DNA from: DASUGC01 sp035606665
GTDB lineage: Bacteria > Acidobacteriota > Vicinamibacteria > Vicinamibacterales > SCN-69-37
Reading direction: 5' to 3'
NCBI GenBank assembly: GCA_035606665.1
Contig: DATNEY010000056.1
Coordinates: forward strand, 1-64,000
DNA length: 64,000 nucleotides
Part shown: one piece after another, positions 43,937-52,179 of the stretch
Numbering within the stretch: the stretch's first letter is position 1
Layout: each line of letters starts with the position of its first letter
The notes under the pieces: model-generated
What the model was told of the DNA's origin: nothing
Databases searched by the model: none
The model's input: only the letters and a program-made list of their open reading frames with translations
Made by a program: the position numbers and the translations under genes

Positions 43937-44526
43937 CGAGACACCGCCGTCGTCTTTGCGTCCCGCACGAAGTACGTCGCCACCTCGAGACCCAGTTCAA
44001 GAAGATTGTCGTTCTGCACCGTGCTCGCGGAGGACAGCTTCACGCTCTCGAGGATCACGAACTCCTCCGCCGTCTCGAGCTCGTAGAGGAACTTGCGGAC
44101 GCTCGCGTAGTCGCCGATCAGCGTCACCTTCGCGGTCAACCTGCTGAGCGTACTGTCCTTGATTTCCTCGCTGTCCCACTGTCCGGACTTGAATGTGACG
44201 CGAGACTGCTCCGCGAGCTTGTTCAGCGTGAAGTTCGCCACGCCAATCGCGGAACGGTCGTCCTTCGGCAGGATCTCCGTGTAGAACTTCCGCAGTTCGA
44301 CGTCGGCCCGATCCTTTGCCGCGCGGTCTGCCTTGGCCTGCGTCTCGAGCGCTCGAGCGGCCAGGACGCTCTGTGTGGCCTTGTACTGGGCGTCCTTCGC
44401 GCCAGCAACGGTCCGCTGCAGCGGCCATACGACCGCGGCCAGGTAGATGACGTTGCCCACAAGGAAGAGCGTCAGCGGAATCAGGATCGCCCGCCGCTCA
44501 CTGAACACCCGTTTGAGGAGGTTCAT
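43933..44526 (-). CDS. pilO: PilO-like inner-membrane assembly protein
   Basis: The 197-residue protein has one N-terminal membrane helix (LIPLTLFLVGNVIYLAAVVW), a coiled-coil region and a ferredoxin-like periplasmic domain. The segment VTLIGDYASVRKFLYELETA is typical of PilO. It overlaps both neighbouring genes by four bases. Confidence 0.85.
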   Translation of the reverse strand: MNLLKRVFSERRAILIPLTLFLVGNVIYLAAVVWPLQRTVAGAKDAQYKATQSVLAARALETQAKADRAAKDRADVELRKFYTEILPKDDRSAIGVANFTLNKLAEQSRVTFKSGQWDSEEIKDSTLSRLTAKVTLIGDYASVRKFLYELETAEEFVILESVKLSSASTVQNDNLLELGLEVATYFVRDAKTTAVSR

Positions 44527-45128
44527 GGGCGCGGCCCTCCCTTCCGTACTGCGAGCTTCGACCGGCCAGGCACGACGCCGGGCGCGCGATAACCGCCCGA
44601 CAGTGTCGCGATGAGAAAACCGTCTTCGTTCCGCTGCATGTCGCCTGGCAGTAATTCGTAGAACGCTCCGGTGCTGTTGAGCGCGTCGATGAACGCTTCC
44701 AGGTCCTCGGTGCGTTTGACGTTGAGCGACATCACGATCATGAAGACGCCGCGCTCGATTCGTGGCGCCACCGAAAGCAGCCGCGCGTCGAGCGGCAGGG
44801 TCTTTTCCACAATCCCGAAGAACGCCGTCCAGGAGAACGTTCGCTGCTCGATGAGGACGTTCGCTTCCGCCGTCGCATCGGCCAGCATCAACAGGTTCGA
44901 CTTGTTCAGGCTGTTCTGCAGGGCCGTCGCGGCCGTGCGGCTCTTTTCCGCCTCGGCATCCACGCGATCCTGCTCGGCCTGCTGCGTCTGGCGCTCGCCG
45001 GACAAGCGCATCGTGGTCGTCGCGTTGAACACCGTCAGCGCCACGCCGGCGATCGCCGCAATGACAATCACCAGGCCGACCAGGCGCTCGTTATAGAACG
45101 GACGCGTTGAAAGGTTGCCCTTCAGCAC
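44523..45128 (-). CDS. pilN: PilN-like inner-membrane assembly protein
   Basis: The 201-residue protein begins NLSTRPFYNERL, the PilN motif that binds PilM, followed by a membrane helix (LVIVIAAIAGVALTVF) and a periplasmic coiled-coil/ferredoxin-like part. It overlaps pilO by four bases and follows pilM by 2 bp. Confidence 0.87.
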   Translation of the reverse strand: MLKGNLSTRPFYNERLVGLVIVIAAIAGVALTVFNATTTMRLSGERQTQQAEQDRVDAEAEKSRTAATALQNSLNKSNLLMLADATAEANVLIEQRTFSWTAFFGIVEKTLPLDARLLSVAPRIERGVFMIVMSLNVKRTEDLEAFIDALNSTGAFYELLPGDMQRNEDGFLIATLSGGYRAPGVVPGRSKLAVRKGGPRP

Positions 45129-45130
45129 GG

Positions 45131-46081
45131 TCAGGCCGCCTTCCGATCGCGAAGGAGGGCTCCAATCGGGGCGGCCAGGGCATCCAGCACGTCTGTTGAG
45201 GCGTTGATCTTGCTCCCCATCTCGCTGGCCTGTCGCACGTCAACAACTTCAACCGGCACGTTGAGTCGGTCGCGGATTTCCCGGCGCACATCATCCGCGC
45301 CCGTTCCGAGTCCGCCGCCGCAGAGCCACACACGGCTGAACTTGGTGCCGCCCAGGCGGTCCTCGTGGAACATCGCCGTCTGGTGAACCAGCGCGCTCAA
45401 GCCTTCTTCTTCGACCGCGGCCCGATGGCGGTAGAACATCAGATCCGATCCGCGGCCGATCGTCAGCGTCGTGGCCTCCGGCGCGAGCGTCACGAGCAGC
45501 CAGTCGGACGCCGGCGCGCCTCCCGCTCCAATGACAGCGTTCATGACATTGAAACTGGCGACATCGACGATGCCAGCATGGAGTCCGGCGGCGGTCGCGA
45601 CCGACTCGTACTGGGCCACGACGTCGCGACGAGCAACCGTGGCTGCCACCATAGGGCCGGTTTCGCTCTTGTGCGCCACAAACCACGCAATCTGAGCGTC
45701 TTCAATGGGAAACGGAGTCGACTTCTTCAGCTTCCAGCGAATCAGCTGGTCGACATCCGCGGACTTTGACGGCAGCTGTTCGAACGGCAGCAGAGAGACT
45801 CTGGCGGCGTTGTCCGGAATCACGAGCGCTACCCGAGCGGATTTCCGCACGCCTGCGCGATCGAGGCCGCGTTTGAGCGCCTCCAGGACCGCAGAAGGAT
45901 TCTGGATGTTCGGTCCGCTGGGCGCCGGCGACAACGCGCCAGGAGGCAGCGGCTCGCTCGCATATCCGACCAGGGGCGATGACGCACCACGGCCGAGCTC
46001 GACCACCGTCAGGCGGCGGCTGGCCAATTCCACCGCGATCGTCGGCGGCGTCGGCGCAAACCAGGATGATTCGGCAGGCAC
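45131..46081 (-). CDS. pilM: PilM-like cytoplasmic actin-fold ATPase
   Basis: PilM binds the cytoplasmic tail of PilN and links it to the assembly ATPases. The 316-residue protein has the PilM fold: IAVELASRRLTVVELG, ALVIPDNAARVSLLPFEQLP, VDQLIRWKLKKSTPFPIEDA and a late nucleotide-binding stretch (VWLCGGGLGTGAD). GTG 46081 gives this start, 8 bp after the pilB stop. A 27-residue upstream extension lies inside pilB and is rejected. Confidence 0.88.
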   Translation of the reverse strand: MPAESSWFAPTPPTIAVELASRRLTVVELGRGASSPLVGYASEPLPPGALSPAPSGPNIQNPSAVLEALKRGLDRAGVRKSARVALVIPDNAARVSLLPFEQLPSKSADVDQLIRWKLKKSTPFPIEDAQIAWFVAHKSETGPMVAATVARRDVVAQYESVATAAGLHAGIVDVASFNVMNAVIGAGGAPASDWLLVTLAPEATTLTIGRGSDLMFYRHRAAVEEEGLSALVHQTAMFHEDRLGGTKFSRVWLCGGGLGTGADDVRREIRDRLNVPVEVVDVRQASEMGSKINASTDVLDALAAPIGALLRDRKAA

Positions 46082-46089
46082 GTGTCGAT

Positions 46090-47730
46090 CTACTCCACAA
46101 AAGTGACTTTGTTTATCTCGCGCAACGTGGTCACGCCGGTCATGACCAGGCCAACGGCGCATTCCCGCAGGAACGTCATCCCGTCGTCCTTTGCCGCCCG
46201 CTTGATTTCAGATGTCGGACGCTTCTCGAGAATCATGTCGCGGATGCGGTCGGACAGGTCCATCAGCTCGCATATTGCCGTTCGACCCTTGTATCCCGTG
46301 CCGCCGCACTCGATGCAACCTTCTCCTTCATAGAACACCTGGTTGTCGGCCATCGCAGGATCGAGCGCGGACTCGATGAGCTGTTCGCGCGTGACCTTGG
46401 CTGGGCGCTTGCAGTCCGTGCAGATCCGCCGCACGAGGCGCTGCGCGAGCACGCAGTTCAAGGCGGCGACGAACTGATACGCCTCGACGCCCATGTTCAG
46501 GAATCGCCCGAGCACGTCGATGACGTTGTTCGCGTGCACGGTCGTGAACACCAGGTGTCCCGTCAGCGCCGACTGAATCGCGATCTGCGCCGTTTCGGGG
46601 TCGCGGATCTCGCCGACCATGATCTTGTCCGGGTCGTGGCGCAGGATCGACCGCAGCCCGCGGGCGAACGTCAGGCCCTTCTTCTCGTTGATGGGGATCT
46701 GGGTGATGCCGCGCAGCTGGTATTCGACCGGATCCTCAATCGTGATGATCTTGTCCTCGATCGTCTTGATCTCAGACAACGCGGCATAGAGCGTCGTGGT
46801 CTTACCGCTGCCGGTCGGCCCCGTGACGAGGACCATGCCGTAGGGTTCCCGGATGAACTTCCGGAACCGCTTCATCTCGATGTCCGGCCAGCCCAGGATG
46901 TCGAGGCGGAGATCGGTGAACTGCTCGCTCATCGACTCCTTGTCGAGAATTCGGATGACCGCGTCCTCCCCGTGGACGCTGGGCATGATCGACACGCGGA
47001 AGTCGATGGTCTTGCCGCGCAGGCGCAGCCGGAAGCGGCCGTCCTGGGGCACGCGCTTCTCGGCGATGTCCAGCTCGGCCATGACCTTGATGCGCGAAAT
47101 AATCGTGCTGTGGTGCCGCTTGTCGATCGGGTTCATCGCCTTCTGCAGCACGCCGTCGATGCGGTATTTCACGTGCACCGCATCGTCGCCCGTCTCGATA
47201 TGGATGTCCGATGCGCGGCGCTGGAGCGCCGTGAACACCATGGAGTCCACGAGTCGGATGACCGGGCTGCCGTCAGACGTGAGCTTGTCGACGGTCAGGT
47301 TCTCCTCCCCCGCCTCGTCTTCGCGGAGGATCTGCATCTGGAAGCCTTCCGTGGCTTCCTCGAGGACGCGCTGCGAGCTTTCGCTCTTCTTCAGAATGTT
47401 CTGAATCGCGGAGGGCGTGCCCACGCAGACCTTGATCGGCGTGTTCAACTGCACTTCGACTTCGTCGATTGTCTGGAACTGGCTGGGGTCTGAAACGACG
47501 ATCAGGAGGGCCTGACCGTCGCGCCGGTACGGGACGAACCCGTATCGCAGCATCAGATCCGCAGGGATGCTCCGGAACAGCCCGTGATCGGGATGGAAAT
47601 GATCGAGGTCGACGAATTCGACCTGGTAGCGGTCCGCAAGGAACCGCGCCCGGACTTCCTCCGCCGCCAGGTCAACTGGCGCCCGATCATCGTCAGCGTA
47701 AAGGGTGTCCGTCTGCGTCGGTTCAGCCAT
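46090..47730 (-). CDS. pilB: Type II/IV pilus assembly ATPase (GspE/PilB)
   Basis: This hexameric motor drives pilus extension or secretion. The 546-residue protein has an N-terminal GspEII domain, then Walker A TGPTGSGKTTTLYA and the Asp box ITIEDPVEYQL. Walker B region GEIRDPETAQIAIQSALTGH follows, with the His box VFTTVHAN. A four-cysteine zinc site (CTDC and CIEC) follows. All catalytic parts are intact. The retraction ATPase PilT is not in the window. Confidence 0.94.
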   Translation of the reverse strand: MAEPTQTDTLYADDDRAPVDLAAEEVRARFLADRYQVEFVDLDHFHPDHGLFRSIPADLMLRYGFVPYRRDGQALLIVVSDPSQFQTIDEVEVQLNTPIKVCVGTPSAIQNILKKSESSQRVLEEATEGFQMQILREDEAGEENLTVDKLTSDGSPVIRLVDSMVFTALQRRASDIHIETGDDAVHVKYRIDGVLQKAMNPIDKRHHSTIISRIKVMAELDIAEKRVPQDGRFRLRLRGKTIDFRVSIMPSVHGEDAVIRILDKESMSEQFTDLRLDILGWPDIEMKRFRKFIREPYGMVLVTGPTGSGKTTTLYAALSEIKTIEDKIITIEDPVEYQLRGITQIPINEKKGLTFARGLRSILRHDPDKIMVGEIRDPETAQIAIQSALTGHLVFTTVHANNVIDVLGRFLNMGVEAYQFVAALNCVLAQRLVRRICTDCKRPAKVTREQLIESALDPAMADNQVFYEGEGCIECGGTGYKGRTAICELMDLSDRIRDMILEKRPTSEIKRAAKDDGMTFLRECAVGLVMTGVTTLREINKVTFVE

Positions 47731-47733
47731 GAC

Positions 47734-48960
47734 CTAGGATCTCGACAGTGAAGACAGGTTGAAGAGCGGCATGTAGAGCGAGAGCAGGAGGAATGCGATG
47801 ACGACGCCCATCACGATGAGCAGGACGGGCTGAACGAGATTCGAAAACCGCGTCAACGTCGTCTCGTTGTCCTCGTCGTAGAAATCCGCCACGCTGTTGA
47901 GCATGTCCGCCAGCGCGCCCGTGGACTCGCCGACTTCCACCATCTCGATCGCCACGTGCGGAAACGTGTGCTGCTCGTTCAACGTTGCCGCAAGACTGCC
48001 GCCCTCGCGAACGCGGCGCGCAACCACCACCAGGCCCTCGCCGATCGCCTGATTCGTGACGGCCTTGGCAGAAATATCGAGCGCGTTCACGAGCGGAATG
48101 CCGCCACCAAGCAGCGTCGCCAGCGTCCGGGCGACCTGGGCGGTCGCGAGTTTCCGTCCCAGCAAGCCGAAGAACGGCAGCCGAAGCAGCCAGCCGTGCA
48201 TGCGCCGCTTCTGGCCCGGTTGACGGTACAAGGCATAGCCGATCACGACAACGCCAGCGAGCCCGGCAAGGATGGGCACGGAGTAGCCGACCAGGGTCTG
48301 CGAGATGTTCACGACGATGCGTGTGGACAGCGGCAGTTCGGCGCCGGCGCCGTCCCCGTACTGCGCATAGAAGGCGCCAAACTCGGGGATGACCTTGAAG
48401 ACGATCAGGCCGACGACGACCATCGAGAGCGACATGAGCACGACCGGATAGATCAGCGCGGAAATCACGCGCGATCGGACTCCCATCATTACTTTGATGT
48501 GCTGGACGTATCGACGCAGCACCTGCTCGATGCTCCCGCTCTTCTCGCCCGCCATCAGCGACGCGGTATAGACACCGGAAAATAAGTTCTGGGCTTCGAA
48601 CGCTTCCGACAGCGCGCTGCCCGACCGCACGCGTTCGTACACGTCGTCGAGCGCCACCTTGAAGATTGGATTCGGGACCCGGCGCCGCAGGATTTCGAGC
48701 GACTGGACGAGCGGCAGGCCCGCACGAAGCAGCGTCGCGAGTTCCTGATTGAAGACCAGGAACTCGGCCATCGGAATCTTGCGCCGGCGCGGCAGGCGAA
48801 GCTGGAGCCCGCCAACCTTCAAACCACCGCGGTTCTGGACCGAGAGCAGGTAGAGGCCCTTTTCCTCCAATTCGAGACGGAGGCGTGCCTCGTTCTCAGC
48901 GACGTATGTGGCCTCGCTGATTTGGCCGCTTACGGTCGCTACACGGCAGTGAAATTCCAC
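47734..48960 (-). CDS. pilC: Type II/IV secretion inner-membrane platform protein (GspF/PilC)
   Basis: The 408-residue protein has two GspF repeats with three membrane helices and an N-terminal cytoplasmic domain that joins the ATPase. Typical motifs are VFNQELATLLRAGLPLVQSL, LMAGEKSGSIEQVL and MVEVGESTGALADML. GTG 48960 aligns the start with the family. In-frame codons up to 49011 are less likely. It is the first pilus gene of the operon. Confidence 0.92.
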   Translation of the reverse strand: MEFHCRVATVSGQISEATYVAENEARLRLELEEKGLYLLSVQNRGGLKVGGLQLRLPRRRKIPMAEFLVFNQELATLLRAGLPLVQSLEILRRRVPNPIFKVALDDVYERVRSGSALSEAFEAQNLFSGVYTASLMAGEKSGSIEQVLRRYVQHIKVMMGVRSRVISALIYPVVLMSLSMVVVGLIVFKVIPEFGAFYAQYGDGAGAELPLSTRIVVNISQTLVGYSVPILAGLAGVVVIGYALYRQPGQKRRMHGWLLRLPFFGLLGRKLATAQVARTLATLLGGGIPLVNALDISAKAVTNQAIGEGLVVVARRVREGGSLAATLNEQHTFPHVAIEMVEVGESTGALADMLNSVADFYDEDNETTLTRFSNLVQPVLLIVMGVVIAFLLLSLYMPLFNLSSLSRS

Positions 48961-49078
48961 GTCTCCACCATTAGACCTTGCTTTCGACGCCGAGGTCGGG
49001 TCCGGACACAAACTTTTAACAAAGGCACAACACCGGGCATCCGAACTTTTATCGTCCGGGATTCCCTGTGGCGTTAAG

Positions 49079-49108
49079 ACCCCGCGAAGGCCGGTGAATT
49101 AGCGGGGT
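49079..49108 (-). terminator. Putative terminator after the lipoprotein gene
   Basis: ACCCCGC and GCGGGGT form a 7-bp stem that overlaps the stop codon region, with a 16-base loop, followed by a short TTAA on the minus strand. It would separate the lipoprotein gene from the pilus operon downstream. Confidence 0.4.
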
Positions 49109-49995
49109 TCGACGAAGGCGTGAAATACCCGGATGCCGAGCTCTCGACTGTCCCGGCTGCCGCCCGGCTGTTTGGCCGGGATGAACGTCCGATCAACATC
49201 GATGCGCACTTCGACCATGTCGCCGGTGCCAAGCTGTGCAACGGTGAGCGGGATTTTCTTGAGCTGCGTCCCTTTCGAATCAATCGTCAATGTCTCGACG
49301 GCCGTCTGCCCCACCGATACCGTGACCTGCTGGGGCTTGTCCGGGAAAAGATCCGGGCGTCCGTCGTACTCCAGGTAAAGAAGCACATCACGGCGTGGAT
49401 TCCGCAGGCTGAGAAGCGCCAGCTTCTGCGTCCACTGCCACTCGATCGTCGGATCGTCAGGCGCGAACTCACCCGGATGCCAGCCGCTCAGGCGGATGAC
49501 TTGAATGCTCTCGGAGCGAGGAAGCAGATCGAGAGTGGCGACCTTGTATTGCCGCTCCGGGGACTCGCGATCGGCCGGGTCGATGCCCGAGAGAGGTAAC
49601 CGTTCGTTGTCCTTGTACAAGCCGACGCGAATCGTGGCCTCTCCCAGGTAGGAAAACGCCGGCACGAACCGTGTGCGCGTGTACTGAATGGTCTGACCGG
49701 GCTTCCATTGCGAGGTCTGCATTCCGGCGGGCAGATCGTGATCGTCCATCCAGATGGTCGTGCCGTCGTCTCTGGTGATATGCACGAACACCTTGTAGTC
49801 GCCGGCGATGGACGCGCCCTGCGCGACGTCGAAGCGATACGTGAGCTCTATCGGAGCGCCAAGAGGCGCCGACTGGCGATTGAGCGTCACCGCGACGGAG
49901 GCCACGGGCGGTGCCTGGTCGGCCTTGCTGCATCCTGACGTCGTGCTCGCAACCACCAGCAGCGCAGAACAGACCGCCACGCGAGTTGAGATCAT
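49099..49995 (-). CDS. Conserved-looking lipoprotein of unknown function
   Basis: The 298-residue protein has a signal peptide with lipobox TSGC (Cys22). The rest is beta-rich, with YKVFVHITRDDGTTIWMDDH and WKPGQTIQYTRTRFVPAF giving an immunoglobulin-like look. The C-terminal part (WHPGEFAPDDPTIEWQWTQK) is less familiar. I do not recognise the family. It is upstream of the pilus operon with an 87-base spacer up to pilC's first possible start, and it is divergent from the microcompartment genes. Confidence 0.65.
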   Translation of the reverse strand: MISTRVAVCSALLVVASTTSGCSKADQAPPVASVAVTLNRQSAPLGAPIELTYRFDVAQGASIAGDYKVFVHITRDDGTTIWMDDHDLPAGMQTSQWKPGQTIQYTRTRFVPAFSYLGEATIRVGLYKDNERLPLSGIDPADRESPERQYKVATLDLLPRSESIQVIRLSGWHPGEFAPDDPTIEWQWTQKLALLSLRNPRRDVLLYLEYDGRPDLFPDKPQQVTVSVGQTAVETLTIDSKGTQLKKIPLTVAQLGTGDMVEVRIDVDRTFIPAKQPGGSRDSRELGIRVFHAFVEPR

Positions 49996-50071
49996 CGGCG
50001 CCGATCGTAGCTGTATTGCTGCATGCTGTTCAATATGTTAGCCTTGCGGCGCTTTCCTAAGCGATATCCCA

Positions 50072-50365
50072 ATGTCAGCTGACGCGCTCGGCATGATCGA
50101 AACACGGGGCCTGATTGGCGCCATCGAGGCCGCCGATGCGATGGTCAAGGCTGCCAATGTCACTCTCATCGGCAAGGAATACATCGGCGCCGGCTATGTG
50201 ACCGTCCTCGCACGCGGGGACGTTGGCGCGGTGAAGGCCGCGACGGATGCCGGCGCGGCCGCCGCCAGACGCGTTGGTGAGCTCGTTTCCGTCCATGTCA
50301 TCCCCCGTCCGCACGCAGACGTCGAGCGCGTGCTTCCGAGAGCCGGCGCAGCCGCCAAGAGCTAG
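50072..50365 (+). CDS. Bacterial microcompartment hexameric shell protein (BMC-H)
   Basis: The 97-residue protein is a single BMC domain very close to EutM/PduA. ALGMIETRGLIGAIEAADA is the canonical start, and RGDVGAVKAATDAGA and ELVSVHVIPRPHADVE complete it. The pore loop reads YIGAG. Such proteins form hexagonal tiles of proteinaceous organelles enclosing aldehyde-producing pathways. The gene stands 18 bp before an aldehyde dehydrogenase gene. No pentameric vertex protein (EutN/CcmL) or trimeric shell protein is in the window. Confidence 0.95.
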   Translation: MSADALGMIETRGLIGAIEAADAMVKAANVTLIGKEYIGAGYVTVLARGDVGAVKAATDAGAAAARRVGELVSVHVIPRPHADVERVLPRAGAAAKS

Positions 50366-50383
50366 CGCCTGCCCCGCACGACG

Positions 50384-52078
50384 ATGGCGTCGGCGCCAAC
50401 CCTGAACGATCGCGACCTCGCTTCCGTGCAGGAAGCACGCCGGCTCGCGCAGCGCGCGAAGGCCGCCGCGCCGAAGCTGGCCGAACTCTCCCAGGATCAG
50501 ATTGATCGCATCGTCGATGCGATGGCACCCGCGGTTCGGCAGCAGGCCGAGTCGCTCGCGCAGCTTGCCGTCGAAGAGACGGGCTTCGGCGTCGTGGCCG
50601 ACAAGCTCCAGAAGAACCTGTTCGCGGCCGAACGTGTCTATCAGTTCATCCGCCCCATGAAGACCGTGGGTGTGGTCGGCCGCGATGATGCGAAAAAGGT
50701 CATCGAGATTGCCGAGCCGTTCGGCGTCGTGGCTGCCGTCGTGCCGTCGACCAATCCGACGTCCACCGCGATCTACAAGATTCTGATTTCGATCAAAGCG
50801 CGCTGTCCGATCGTCCTCAGTCCGCATCCGTCGGCGGCGAAATGCATCACTCGAGTCGCGGAGATCATGTCGGAAGCGGCGACCGCGGCGGGAGCGCCCG
50901 AGGGCGCGATCAACTGGATGCAGACCGTCTCGCTCGAGGGGACACAGGAGCTCATGAAGCACCGCGATGTGGCGGTGATTCTCGCCACTGGCGGCATGGG
51001 ACTCGTTCGCGCGGCGTACAGCGCGGGTAAACCCGCGTACGGCGTCGGCCCGGGCAACGCCCCGTGTTTCATCGAGCGAAGCGCGGACCTGGCCAAGGCC
51101 GCGGGCGACATCATTACGGGCAAGTCGTTCGATAACGGCGTGCTCTGCTCGTCGCCGAACTCCGTTGTCGTAGAAGGTGCTGTCGCGGACGAAGTGAAGC
51201 GCGAGTTCATCCGCCAGGGTGCCCACTTCCTGTCGCCCGCGGACGCCGCAAAGCTCGCGGGCGTTCTGGTCACTCCGCAGCGCCTTCCCAATCCCAAGCT
51301 CGTGGGTAAGTCCGCAAAGCACATCGCGCAGGAAGTGGGCATCGCGGTCGCCGGCAATACGCGCGTTCTGATAGCGGAGCTCGCCGGCGTTGGCCGCGAC
51401 TACCCCCTTTCGATCGAAAAACTCTGCCCCGTCCTCTCGTATTACGTCGTCGCGGACTGGCAGGAGGGCTGCGAGCGTTGCAAGCAGATCCTGCGGTACG
51501 GCGGCATGGGCCACACGATGTCGGTCCATTCGCGCAACGATCAGGTCATCCTCGAATTCGGGTTGAAGAAACCCGCCTTCCGGATCGTCGTGAACACCCC
51601 GACGACGCACGGGTCGATTGGGCTCACGACCGGCCTCGATCCGTCGATGACGCTTGGATGCGGCGGCTGGGGCGGCAATATCACGTCCGACAACATTTCT
51701 CCGAAACACTTGCTCAACATCAAGCGCCTCGCGTACGAGCTGCGTCCGGCGACAACGCACGCATCGGCATCGGCGGTCCCCACGCCCGCTCCAGCGGCGC
51801 ACACCGATTTGCCGAAGGTGGCGCCGCCGGCGGCAGCATCCGGAGTGGATACCGCGGCATTGGCAAAGCAAGTGGCGACCGTCACGGGAACCGCGACGAC
51901 AGCCGTGCCGCCGGCTGAGTCCGGGGCCGTCGTGTCATTCGTGTGCGAGGAGGATGTACGCCAGGCTGTGCGTCTCGGTCGCAAGATTGTGATCGGCGAG
52001 CGAACGATCATCACACCGTCAGCTCGCGACCTCGCCAACGAACACAAGGTGTTCGTTCTGCAGTCCTGGCCACGCTAG
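50384..52078 (+). CDS. CoA-acylating aldehyde dehydrogenase with C-terminal extension
   Basis: The enzyme probably oxidises an aldehyde to acyl-CoA with NAD+ inside a microcompartment. Residues about 1-455 match the AdhE N-terminal/EutE family: VVPSTNPTSTAIYKILISIK, GGMGLVRAAYSAGKPAYGVG, and Cys255 in FDNGVLCSS as the nucleophile. After this comes a Pro/Ala/Thr-rich linker (about 455-515) and a folded-looking tail, EEDVRQAVRLGRKIVIGERT then TPSARDLANEHKV (544-556). The linker contains an amphipathic stretch (DTAALAKQVATV) that could be an encapsulation peptide. Substrate is unknown. The gene follows the shell gene by 18 bp. Confidence 0.9.
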   Translation: MASAPTLNDRDLASVQEARRLAQRAKAAAPKLAELSQDQIDRIVDAMAPAVRQQAESLAQLAVEETGFGVVADKLQKNLFAAERVYQFIRPMKTVGVVGRDDAKKVIEIAEPFGVVAAVVPSTNPTSTAIYKILISIKARCPIVLSPHPSAAKCITRVAEIMSEAATAAGAPEGAINWMQTVSLEGTQELMKHRDVAVILATGGMGLVRAAYSAGKPAYGVGPGNAPCFIERSADLAKAAGDIITGKSFDNGVLCSSPNSVVVEGAVADEVKREFIRQGAHFLSPADAAKLAGVLVTPQRLPNPKLVGKSAKHIAQEVGIAVAGNTRVLIAELAGVGRDYPLSIEKLCPVLSYYVVADWQEGCERCKQILRYGGMGHTMSVHSRNDQVILEFGLKKPAFRIVVNTPTTHGSIGLTTGLDPSMTLGCGGWGGNITSDNISPKHLLNIKRLAYELRPATTHASASAVPTPAPAAHTDLPKVAPPAAASGVDTAALAKQVATVTGTATTAVPPAESGAVVSFVCEEDVRQAVRLGRKIVIGERTIITPSARDLANEHKVFVLQSWPR

Positions 52079-52104
52079 GCCGCTCCGGCCCTGTTCTTGC
52101 ACCG

Positions 52105-52133
52105 TTGACCGAGTGCGATCGCGATGCTACCCT
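52105..52133 (+). promoter_or_regulatory. Putative promoter of the transglycosylase gene
   Basis: TTGACC (52105-52110), 17 bp, TACCCT (52128-52133). Start is predicted near 52140, 40 bases before the ATG. Confidence 0.55.
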
Positions 52134-52179
52134 GCCCTCACATTCATGATTCCGGCGGGCCGACGACCGTAGACCAGGC

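Noticed and set aside
45979..47493. A 504-codon plus-strand frame opposite pilM and pilB
   Set aside because: Antisense to clear pilus genes with intact motifs; no ribosome site or family features.
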